This document shows, piece after piece, positions 39,942 to 47,662 of a DNA stretch of 64,000 bases. Every line of letters starts with the position of its first letter. Position 1 is the stretch's first letter. The stretch spans positions 248,001-312,000 of the forward strand of contig RDOG01000004.1 of NCBI GenBank assembly GCA_011365055.1, in the 5' to 3' direction. Under the pieces are notes generated by a model. The model was not told the DNA's origin, searched no databases, and saw nothing but the letters and a program-made list of their open reading frames with translations. The stretch comes from Promethearchaeota archaeon. GTDB taxonomy: Archaea; Asgardarchaeota; Lokiarchaeia; Helarchaeales; RDOG01. The translations under genes and the position numbers were made by a program.

Positions 39942-41468
39942 TCATTCCACCTTTAAAATATTTTTTAATGAATTATAATAATAAGGTGGAGATTGTTCCA
40001 ATATTTTCATCACACCTTTAAAATTACGTGTTCTTTTGCCACCTGCAAGTTTTTCTATTAAAGGTATTCCAAATGGTTTATCTGCAGGTACATCTCGAAC
40101 TTGAAAATAATTTTCTTTTAATGCAGCATTGAAGATTTTTTCACCCTTTTCAGATCTTACAATTACTGTGGACCAGCCAGGACCCGAGCCGATAGAACCA
40201 CAGGATATGTCAGCTAATTCATTTGTAAGATCAACACAATAGTGACAAGCATGACGAGCTAATGAAGTTACATCCTTAATGGGAACCTCAACTGCTTCTT
40301 TGTTTAAATTATAAACAAAAAACTTGCCTTTATTAATATCCATCTTGGAAACATTATTTATAGGAGTTTTACAAATCTCTTCCGAGATTTTCATGACATC
40401 AGGATAAGGGAAACTTTCCATGCAGAAAATTCCAATAATAAATTCAATCTTACCCCACACATCTTTGAATACATCTGAGTAAACTTGATATTTTCGCATG
40501 GCTTGAACCTGACAAGGAGTACCTACAAATGCTAATTTTTTCAATCCAATATTTTTTGCTTCTTCAAGAGCAATAAAATTCGGAGACACCGCATATTTTG
40601 TACCTGATGAACCTAGAAGTTGATCAAAATTTACAACGACAGCTGGTTGTGTATCCCAAGAATCTTTTTGTTTCTTTGCCACAACAGCTCCATCAATTTC
40701 ATTTTTATCCAATAAATATTTTATAAACGTGGTGACCATACCACCATCTTGACAAACTGCTTTTATTTTGTCGTCTGCAGCTTGACCAGATTTGATTATT
40801 CTACATGGACCATATGGTTGTAAATTCAAATCTTGAAAATATTCCCCCTCGGGAATACCTAAAAAAGAGAGTTTTAAAATATTTAAGGGTAAATTCGTTC
40901 GTGGACAATGATAATTACATAATCCACAGTGAATGCATTTTGAATCATCTATATTTGGTTTATCATCTTTTATAGTGATAGCATTTACAGGACAAACTGC
41001 TTGACAGGCTCCACATAAAACACAAAGATGAGCATCAACAATAATATTAATAGGATCATAAGTAGATCTTAAATTCCACGGAGAAACAAGATCCAAATCT
41101 AAATTTCCGTTAATTTCATTAATAACTGGTTTTGCACCAAAAATTAAATTTTCTTGATCTCTTAATTCTATCCAGCCTTCATTTTCTAAGGCTAGTGCAT
41201 GTTTCATAACTGAATATTCTGAAAGATCTTCAATATTTTTTTCCATTTCAGAAATAGATGCTTTTCCCTTTGTTAAAATATAAAGTAAAACTCGAAACTT
41301 TTTAGTTTCATGAATCATCATTGAATCAATTATAGCATTTAAAGAAGCTATGTTCAATTTTTTAGCATCAATAATTGCTGGTTGATTTTCTAAAAGTGCT
41401 CGAACAAATAAACTACTTGCCGATGCTTCTGCTATTGCATCCATTTCTTCTTTATTAATTCTAGTCAT
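39942..41468 (-). CDS. HTH-ferredoxin-FrhB/FdhB fusion (F420-type oxidoreductase beta subunit)
   Basis: 508 residues. Residues 1-120 are helical with a wHTH-like part ('RVLLYILTKGKASISEMEK'). Residues 145-195 hold two [4Fe-4S] motifs ('CVLCGACQAVCP', 'CIHCGLCNYHCP'). The rest is the FrhB/FdhB/FpoF family ('VCQDGGMVTTFIKYLL', 'FVGTPCQVQAMRKY', 'ARHACHYCVDLTNELADISCG'), which binds FAD and in methanogens exchanges electrons with coenzyme F420. GGAGGTAAAAA precedes the ATG. It lies between the Sec-containing and Cys-containing Hdr genes and may be the electron entry point, or an autoregulator through its N-terminus. Confidence 0.88.
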   Translation of the reverse strand: MTRINKEEMDAIAEASASSLFVRALLENQPAIIDAKKLNIASLNAIIDSMMIHETKKFRVLLYILTKGKASISEMEKNIEDLSEYSVMKHALALENEGWIELRDQENLIFGAKPVINEINGNLDLDLVSPWNLRSTYDPINIIVDAHLCVLCGACQAVCPVNAITIKDDKPNIDDSKCIHCGLCNYHCPRTNLPLNILKLSFLGIPEGEYFQDLNLQPYGPCRIIKSGQAADDKIKAVCQDGGMVTTFIKYLLDKNEIDGAVVAKKQKDSWDTQPAVVVNFDQLLGSSGTKYAVSPNFIALEEAKNIGLKKLAFVGTPCQVQAMRKYQVYSDVFKDVWGKIEFIIGIFCMESFPYPDVMKISEEICKTPINNVSKMDINKGKFFVYNLNKEAVEVPIKDVTSLARHACHYCVDLTNELADISCGSIGSGPGWSTVIVRSEKGEKIFNAALKENYFQVRDVPADKPFGIPLIEKLAGGKRTRNFKGVMKILEQSPPYYYNSLKNILKVE

Positions 41469-41502
41469 TTTTTACCTCCTTAAATTTAAGAGGATTTTTA
41501 TC

Positions 41503-41580
41503 TAAATTATTACCCTTCGCTTTCAAGGGTCGTCCTCTCGAATCTTCATGTTTTCATTCGAGAATCATTCATATAATTTA
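41503..41580 (-). promoter_or_regulatory. SECIS element of the selenoprotein mvhD gene, three-way junction
   Basis: On the minus-strand RNA an outer helix UAAAUUAU/AUAAUUUA (41573-41580 with 41503-41510) encloses two arms. Arm 1 (41535-41564) is a 8-9 bp stem preceded by AUGA, followed by GA and capped by a 12-nt loop containing AAAA. This is the layout of a eukaryotic SECIS, reported also for Lokiarchaeota. Arm 2 (41513-41529) is the hairpin CCCUU/AAGGG. The outer helix includes the TAA stop codon of mvhD. Confidence 0.8.
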
Positions 41581-41991
41581 TTGGATTAATTTAGGGGCAA
41601 CTTTTCCTACTTTTTCAAGTTTTTCCATCGTATCAGCAACAGCTTCCAAGAAGCGGTTGAATTCTGCCGCACCACATTCATAGAGATTGACTCTATTACC
41701 ATCAAGTCCAACGCGATCTAATAATCGTTTCACGAATTCAATTCGCGTTTTGGCTTTTAGGTTTCCATTGTTGAAATCGCATTCTCCGATATGTCATGAT
41801 ATGACCATGACAGCATCTGCACCATTACGGATAGCGTGGAGCATGTGATACGCATCGACTCGACCTGTGCATCGCACTCGAATAATCCGAATGTCTGTCG
41901 GATATTTATTCCGAGTGGTTCCAGTTAAATCAGCAGCCCCGTAACCTCATTTATTACAGGCAAAGGCCACGATTCTGTATTCGCCAACCAA
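41578..41991 (-). CDS. mvhD: MvhD selenoprotein with two selenocysteines
   Basis: 137 residues when two in-frame TGA codons (41947-41949 and 41794-41796) are read as Sec. TTG at 41991 is chosen for AAGGAAGGG upstream and because it aligns with the paralog's N-terminus. Sec15 lies in 'FACNKUGYGAADLTG' and Sec66 in 'VISUHIGECDF', each exactly where the Cys paralog at 35.2-35.6 kb has Cys (NWCGYAG, GCHIGDC). The reading frame is continuous across both codons and a SECIS lies at its 3' end. Role: [2Fe-2S] electron carrier between HdrA and a donor enzyme. Methanogen VhuD is the known selenoprotein relative. Confidence 0.93.
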
Positions 41992-42027
41992 TTTTTTCCC
42001 TTCCTTTAAAGAAGGATTTATTTTTAA

Positions 42028-42101
42028 CACGCCCAAGGGTTGCAATCCCTTCTTTCTACCATGATCTCAAATTTTATCAAGGTAGTCATTAGAAAGGCGT
42101 G
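42028..42101 (-). promoter_or_regulatory. SECIS element of the selenoprotein hdrA gene, three-way junction
   Basis: Outer helix CACGCC/GGCGTG (42096-42101 with 42028-42033) encloses arm 1, the stem CUACC-U-UGAU/AUCA-U-GGUAG (42076-42085 with 42056-42065). AUGA sits immediately 5' of the stem and the 10-nt loop begins AAAA; the 3' GA overlaps the last stem base (GUAGAAAG). Arm 2 is the hairpin AAGGG/CCCTT (42035-42051). It lies in the gap between hdrA and mvhD and is the only such element that could serve both TGA codons of hdrA. Confidence 0.78.
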
Positions 42102-42102
42102 C

Positions 42103-44070
42103 TTATTCTTTAATTAAGGCATCAATTTCATTTAATAACTGCTCATCGCGGTAATATCGGAATGATATTGCCCTAACAGGACAACTTGAAGCACAAACAC
42201 CGCATCCTTTGCAAGCTATTGGATCTACCTGAGCAATACCCTTTTCATTGACTTTAATAGCACTAAATGAACAATTTCTCTCGCAAGTTCCGCAACCGAT
42301 ACATAGAGTTTCATCTATAATAGGATTAACTAGCTCAAGTCGGAACTTTCCTGCAGCGACAAAATCTATTGCCATCGCAGCTGCAGCTCGTGCAGTAGAT
42401 ACTGCATATGGAACTGCCATCGGGTTCCTAGATGCACCACCAATGTAAACGCCACTTGCTTTTGTCTCTACGGGATTTAAGCACGTATGAATTTCTTTAA
42501 AGAAACCTGACGGTGCTTTATCAAGCCCTAATATTTCTCCAACCTTCTTTGAATTCGGATGTGGAACCATCGCTGTTGATAATATGACCATATCATATTC
42601 TTCCCTCATGATTCTTCCACTAATGACATCTTCACTACGTAACAGTAAATTATAAGTTTCTGGATTTTCTCTGACTTCTGCGACTTTTCCTTTTATGAAT
42701 TTAATTTGTGGATTTTGTCCTCGAATACGAGCATAATATTCTTCTTCATCTTTTGATGTCGTTCTAATATCGATGTAATAAATGGCAACTTCCATTTCTT
42801 CTCCATATTCTTGAACGAGGAGTTGTGCATTTTTCATGGCTACAAGACAACAGACGCCACCAGAACAATATTGGTTTGTTTTCATATCCCTGGAGCCGAC
42901 ACATTGGATCATGGCTATCTTTTTCGGAGTCTTCCCATCCGAAATTCTATAAAGATGCCCTCCAGTAGGTCCAGTTGGACTTATAAATCGTTCTAACTCA
43001 ATTTGAGTTAAAATATTGTAATATTTACCGTATCCAAAGTCTCCGTGTGCAACAATATCATAAGTTTCATATCCAGTGGTTAATACTATTGACCCTACTT
43101 CAAGCTCCCTTATCGATGGTTGCATTTCATAATCTATAGCACCTGCAAGACAATTCTTCTCACATTGCTTGCATTTAATACAGTTTTCCATATCGATATA
43201 AGCGTTTTTTGGAACTGCATTTGGATGAAGAATGTTGATTGCTTTCCTCGTGCCTAATCCATAATTGAATTCGTTTGGAACTAAAACTGGACATTTTTCT
43301 AAGCATCTTGCACACCCAGTACATTTTTCCCAATCCACATAAGTTGCTTTTCGTTCAATAGTAACCTTATATTGTCCTGCACTGCCCGTGATGTCTTTAA
43401 TTTCGCTGTAAACAAGTAATTCAATATTTGGATGCCTTGAAGTTTCTACCATTTTTGGTGCAAGAATTCATATCGCACAGTCATCTGTTGGAAACGTTCT
43501 ATCTAATTGAGCCATTTTTCCTCCTATACTTGGAGATGATTCAACTAAATAAACTTTATAACCTGCATTCGCTATTGCTAACGAAGCACTAATTCCGCCG
43601 ATTCCACCACCAATGACCAAAACTTCATTTTTGACATCCATCTCTTCTAGGGGAACATCGTCCAATAATAGAGCACGTTCTATACCTGCAGCCATCAAAG
43701 CTTTTGCCTTTTCAGTTGCATCTTCCTTTGTAGTTGGATTTACAAATGAAACATGCTCTCTAAGATTGACCATTTGGAAATAGTATTGACTCAATCCAGC
43801 AGATTCAACTAACGCTCTATATGTAGGTTCATGGATTTTGGGTGTACATGCACCGACAACAATTCTATTTAAATTATGTTTTTCGATATCTTCAGCAATC
43901 GTTGCTTGTCCGGGCTCAGAACACGTAAATGTTGAAGTTTTAGTTAAAACGACATTAGGTAATGATTTACAGTATTCTGCAACGGCTTCAACGTCTACTG
44001 TACCGCCGATATTGACGCCTCAAGCGCAAACATAAACACCAATGCGAACTTCTTCTGACAATTCAATCAC
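42103..44070 (-). CDS. hdrA: HdrA selenoprotein with two selenocysteines
   Basis: 655 residues from GTG 44070, with TGA at 44020-44022 (Sec17) and 43468-43470 (Sec201) read through. Sec17 is in 'VCAUGVNIGG', where the Cys paralog has 'ICHCGINIGA'. Sec201 is in 'DDCAIUILAPKM', where the paralog has 'NDCSLCILAPKM'. The FAD fold is 'VIGGGIGGISASLAIANAG'. Four ferredoxin motifs are present ('CTGCARCLEKC', 'CIKCKQCEKNC', 'CIGCGTCERNC', 'CKGCGVCASSC'). This is the flavin-bifurcating subunit of heterodisulfide reductase. Methanogen HdrA can carry Sec. Conventional calling splits this gene into three pieces. Confidence 0.93.
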
Positions 44071-44093
44071 TTTTTAGTAATTTCTCACCTTTT

Positions 44094-44258
44094 TTAATGT
44101 TCTCCGATTAAGGCACGTTTAACTTGCACCTTAATCTTTTTCTTATCATAGTCATAGTTAGGAGCAATCTGTTGGACTAATTTCAGTATTTTTCCGCCTT
44201 TTATGTCTAATTCTTCCATTATTTGCTTAGCAAATTCCTTTAATTGGTCCTTATCCAT
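44094..44258 (-). CDS. 54-residue protein leading the Hdr operon
   Basis: ATG at 44258 with GGAGTAATTCTA upstream; TAA at 44094. The product begins MDKDQLKEFAKQIMEELDIK, is helical, rich in Lys, and has no Cys. It ends 23 bases before the GTG of selenoprotein hdrA and is clearly the first gene of the operon. Family not recognised; its position suggests a small accessory or regulatory subunit. Confidence 0.7.
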   Translation of the reverse strand: MDKDQLKEFAKQIMEELDIKGGKILKLVQQIAPNYDYDKKKIKVQVKRALIGEH

Positions 44259-44300
44259 TAGAATTACTCCGATTTCTTATACCAAATTGACTTGAAAAAA

Positions 44301-44310
44301 TTATATAAAT
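44301..44310 (-). promoter_or_regulatory. TATA-like promoter of the Hdr operon
   Basis: Minus-strand reading ATTTATATAA, 43-52 bases before the ATG at 44258. With transcription starting about 25 bases downstream the leader would be about 20 bases and contain the GGAG. The 311-base divergent gap to the TPR gene holds no other gene. Confidence 0.5.
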
Positions 44311-44569
44311 TTTTATTCTGAGCTTTAATTCTATTTCTATAAAAAGAATTTGTTTTATTAAACTTATGTAGAAGAAAATAAGAAAAGATTTTTGAGTTAA
44401 AGTCTGTAGAATTTCTTCGTGGTTGTTTATATTTAAAATTATAAGTTTATACAAAAAATTTTTCTATAAATTGGTATGTAATTCCCTAGTATCTAAAATA
44501 ATCAAAAATACTTTAAATCAACTTCATGCTAGTTATCTACACTTAAAAAGAAAATTTAATTGATGCAAA

Positions 44570-44980
44570 ATGTCATCCGAAGAAACTGAAAAACCTCAAA
44601 TAAATGACGTAAACACCCAGATCGAGACGCTTAAAAAAAGTATAGAATCCGATCCGGACAATCCTGAAAAACTTGCGAATTTAGGCGTATTATATTCGTC
44701 GATAAACAGATATGAGGAAGCATTAAACTTATTTAGAAGTATTCTTGAAAAAGATCCCAAGAATGTAGAAGCACACAAATATTTAGGAGTAATATATGCA
44801 CAAATTGGTAAGTTAGATGAAGCTATTTCAGAACTTGAAATCGCGGTGAAGCTAAAAGCGGATAGTCCAAGTCTGTGGAATAATTTAAGTGAAGCTTATC
44901 GTCGATCTAAAAATTTTCATCAAGCAAATGTGGCTAGAATGCGTGCCATTCAGTTAAGCGAAATACCTAAAAAGGTTTGA
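44570..44980 (+). CDS. TPR-repeat protein
   Basis: 136 residues with about three tetratricopeptide repeats (about 28-61, 62-95, 96-129), recognised by 'A-x-x-x-L-G-x-x-Y' and 'A-I/L-x-x-F/L-x-x-A' patterns such as 'ANLGVLYSSINRYEEALNLF' and 'KYLGVIYAQIGKLDEAI'. It would act as a protein-interaction module. There is no Shine-Dalgarno; 'CTTAAAAAG' about 25 bases upstream may be a TATA element giving a leaderless mRNA. It is divergent from the Hdr operon. Confidence 0.85.
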   Translation: MSSEETEKPQINDVNTQIETLKKSIESDPDNPEKLANLGVLYSSINRYEEALNLFRSILEKDPKNVEAHKYLGVIYAQIGKLDEAISELEIAVKLKADSPSLWNNLSEAYRRSKNFHQANVARMRAIQLSEIPKKV

Positions 44981-45059
44981 AAATAACAACTTTTATCAGC
45001 AAAATTTATTCTTAAAAATAAGGAATCAAATTATTAGCTACAAATAGTGCTCATTCAAT

Positions 45060-45166
45060 GGGTTGGTTGTCTAGCTTGGTATGATTCTTGCCTGGGGCGC
45101 AAGAAGTCGTTTTAAGTCAAGACGACTGGCGAAAGGTCGGGAGTTCAAATCTTCCCCAACCCACCA
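45060..45166 (+). tRNA. tRNA-Pro (anticodon GGG) with an insertion of about 30 nt; CCA encoded
   Basis: Acceptor GGGTTGG pairs with CCAACCC, discriminator A, then CCA encoded at 45164-45166. The D arm matches eukaryote-type tRNA-Pro (GTCTAGCTTGGTATGAT). The anticodon arm is CTTGC-CTGGGGC-GCAAG, giving anticodon GGG. The T arm is GGGAG-TTCAAAT-CTTCC. Between anticodon arm and T arm there are about 30 surplus bases with a hairpin AGTCGT/ACGACT. Either an intron sits in the variable region, keeping a perfect anticodon stem, or it sits at 37/38, giving the usual AGGTC variable loop but a C-A mismatch at 27-43. Confidence 0.88.
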
Positions 45167-45619
45167 TTACCTTGAAACTTCTCATTTTATTATTAATTTC
45201 TTGAATTTAGCTCTTTAATTATCTTAATTTTGGTTTTTATTTATATAAGAAAAATAGAAAAAAATTCAATCCAGAAATGATGAATTTTTGATGCAAGAAT
45301 TGTTGATGGATGAGAAGAATTTTGATCGAGATGTCCAACTGTCTAGTTGATGAGAGAGATGAGGAAATGATGGAAGACTTATTATCCATTCTTTCAGAAT
45401 AAGATGATTAAATAAGATAATCACAATTTGATTAATTTCTTAAATGTAGAATTTTGCGGCTCTTTATCCACTTCATAAATGAATACTCACATTTTAAGAT
45501 GGAATTGAATTTTATTTTTAAGTTTCTTAAATGTTTGAGATGACTTTCAGATGACTTTTTAAAATCACTTGAAGGTTTTATATTTGATTAAATTATTAAA
45601 AGTAATGAAGGGCAGACAT
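45167..45619. other. Spacer downstream of tRNA-Pro
   Basis: About 450 bases without a credible gene. It contains one copy of a short dispersed repeat (45241-45281) and a purine-rich stretch with many GATGAG-like words (about 45305-45380). The ribosome site for the next gene is at its right end. Confidence 0.45.
45241..45281 (+). repeat. Short dispersed repeat, copy 1
   Basis: The core ATAAGAAAAATAGAAAAAAA followed by TT, a variable 8-9 bases and AGAAATGAT recurs at 47359-47399. The two copies flank the acyl-CoA synthetase gene in direct orientation. They are AT-rich, but the shared bases are well above chance for adjacent spacers. Confidence 0.5.
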
Positions 45620-47092
45620 ATGACCAAGTATAACGATTTAAAGACCTTTTTTCATCCAAAATCGATAGCTATTTACGGAGTAAGTAATACTCCATTTAAA
45701 TTTGCGAACATGCATCTCTTTAATCTATTATCAGGTGGTTATAAGGGTGAAATTTACTTGATTCATCCAAAGGAATCGACAATTATGGAATTTCAGGCTT
45801 ATAGATCAGTAATTGAAGTACCAGAACCCATTGATCTCGTGCTTATTGTCGCCCCAACGCGTGTGGTTCCTCAAATTCTTGAAGATTGCGGCAAGAAAGG
45901 CATCCATCATGTCATCTGCGTGACGGCGGGCTTTTCCGAAATTGGAAATTTCGAGGCACAAAATCAACTCAAAGAAGTTGCTGCAAAATATGGAATTCAT
46001 ATAATGGGTCCAAATTGCATAGGAGTTATTTCTCCTGAAGCATATTTGAACTGCACGCCAGTACCTCTACCACCTCCTAAAGGTACAGCGGGGATTATCT
46101 CCCATTCTGGTTCTTGGGCTTGTCACATTCTCTTCACGCTTGATGAAAAATTACGACTTGGAATTTCTAAGATTGTCTCCTGTGGAAATGAGGTGAACAC
46201 GGACATGGTCGATTTTTTGGAAGCATTCGAGGAAGATCCTAATATTACATCCATTGGATTGTATATCGAGGGATTGAGAAGACCAAAGAAGTTTTTAGAA
46301 GTAGCACGAAGAGTATCTCAGAAAAAGCCTATCATTGCAGTACCCATAGGACAAGGAGAGGCAGGAATGCGTGCAGCTCAATCGCATACTGCTGCTATAT
46401 CGACGCCTTCTGCAATAATGAATCCTGTCTTAAAACAAGCTGGTATTTTAGTGACTGATAGTAATGACGACATGCTCAACTTTTTACAAGCCATCACTTC
46501 GCAACCGCTCCCGAAAGGACCTCGCGTGGGCATAGTCACCGTTGGAGGCGGTCCAGGAACTACGATTGCTGATTTATCCGAAAAACTTCAATTAAAAGTT
46601 CCATTATTTTCCGAATCGCTTCAAGAAAAGTTACGAGCAATCCTACCCTTCACGGCTTCTACGAAAAATCCTGTTGATGTAACCTTCGATATGAATTGGG
46701 ACAATTTTTATTCGAAAATTCCGAAATTATTAATTAATTCGGGAGAAGTAGATTCGCTGATCTTTTATGGACTCTTTTCTATGGATAAATGGTTCAAGAA
46801 TTTTAAAGTAAAAAATCCATTTCAATCTGTCAAGAATCTATCAGACGATGGCTTTCTTGAAGCATCCCAGAAGGTTATGACAGATAATTTCAAGTCCTTG
46901 ATCCGTACTGGACGTAAAGCTAACATGCCCATGCTTTTTACTAACTTGTTCTTGTCGCGCGCTGATCCGCTCATAGAAACCATTCAATCTCGTGGTTTAC
47001 CAATCCTACTTCCTGAAGTCGCACCAAAAATCATGAGCTTGATGTGGCAATATGCAAAATATAAACAAAATTTAGAATTGAATAAAGTATAA
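45620..47092 (+). CDS. Acyl-CoA synthetase (NDP-forming) alpha-type protein
   Basis: 490 residues from ATG 45620 (AAGGGCAG upstream; an earlier TTG at 45569 lacks one). It has an N-terminal CoA-binding Rossmann domain ('HPKSIAIYGVSNTPFKFANM', 'GPNCIGVISP'). Two succinyl-CoA-ligase-like domains follow, with the loop 'QSHTAAI' that carries the phospho-His in this family and 'GIVTVGGGPGTTIADLSEKL'. The beta (ATP-grasp) subunit is not encoded nearby. It would interconvert acyl-CoA and acid with ADP or ATP. A diverged paralog is at 61.6-63.1 kb. Confidence 0.85.
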   Translation: MTKYNDLKTFFHPKSIAIYGVSNTPFKFANMHLFNLLSGGYKGEIYLIHPKESTIMEFQAYRSVIEVPEPIDLVLIVAPTRVVPQILEDCGKKGIHHVICVTAGFSEIGNFEAQNQLKEVAAKYGIHIMGPNCIGVISPEAYLNCTPVPLPPPKGTAGIISHSGSWACHILFTLDEKLRLGISKIVSCGNEVNTDMVDFLEAFEEDPNITSIGLYIEGLRRPKKFLEVARRVSQKKPIIAVPIGQGEAGMRAAQSHTAAISTPSAIMNPVLKQAGILVTDSNDDMLNFLQAITSQPLPKGPRVGIVTVGGGPGTTIADLSEKLQLKVPLFSESLQEKLRAILPFTASTKNPVDVTFDMNWDNFYSKIPKLLINSGEVDSLIFYGLFSMDKWFKNFKVKNPFQSVKNLSDDGFLEASQKVMTDNFKSLIRTGRKANMPMLFTNLFLSRADPLIETIQSRGLPILLPEVAPKIMSLMWQYAKYKQNLELNKV

Positions 47093-47167
47093 TACATAAA
47101 AGTAAGAAATATCATTTTTTATTTTTTATAAAACGGAATAAAAAAAGGATCATACATTACGATCAAG

Positions 47168-47290
47168 TCATTCTCCAAGATCTTTAAGCACTTTCTTTTT
47201 ATTTGCTTCTAAATGGTTACTTACATTATAATAGAGCCTATTGTGTATTTTGACAATCTTGTCTTCCATCGTCAGAATTACACCCAACAT
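47168..47290 (-). CDS. Doubtful 40-residue ORF or C-terminal gene remnant
   Basis: The frame reads protein-like from about 47360 ('LPCLLQSGAENNIVLEVN') to a TGA at 47168, but only ATG 47290 or TTG 47335 could start it, and neither has a Shine-Dalgarno. The product ends 'KIHNRLYYNVSNHLEANKKK' and so on. It could be the C-terminus of a decayed gene. It occupies part of the 570-base gap between two plus-strand genes. Confidence 0.25.
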   Translation of the reverse strand: MLGVILTMEDKIVKIHNRLYYNVSNHLEANKKKVLKDLGE

Positions 47291-47358
47291 ATTTACTTCT
47301 AAAACAATATTATTTTCAGCTCCGCTTTGTAGCAAGCAAGGAAGCTTGAAATTCCCTA

Positions 47359-47399
47359 TTACATAAGAAAAATAGAAAAAAATTTTACATAGAAATGAT
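47359..47399 (+). repeat. Short dispersed repeat, copy 2
   Basis: Direct-repeat partner of 45241-45281: ACATAAGAAAAATAGAAAAA, then AATT, a short variable part and AGAAATGAT. It borders the doubtful 40-residue frame. Confidence 0.5.
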
Positions 47400-47662
47400 A
47401 TTCTAACTCTTTCTTCATATAATAAAATAAAATTACAACATTTTTATCAATTCAAAGATTAAATGGAAATTTAAGAAAATGAATAAGCGTTTTTTTAAAG
47501 ATGATAATTTCAAATAACAAATAACAACATATGAACCTTAATCGGTATTTATTTTTTATTCTAAATCTACTAATTTCGTTTAAATAACATTTAAATATTT
47601 TAATATCGTTAATTTTTTAATTTATACATGATATTTTGAAATGAACTTTGAGATGAAGTTCC

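Noticed and set aside
42103..43794. Two or three broken HdrA fragments suggesting a pseudogene
   Set aside because: Both interruptions are TGA at positions aligned with Cys in the paralog, the frame never shifts, and a SECIS follows the stop. Sec decoding explains everything.
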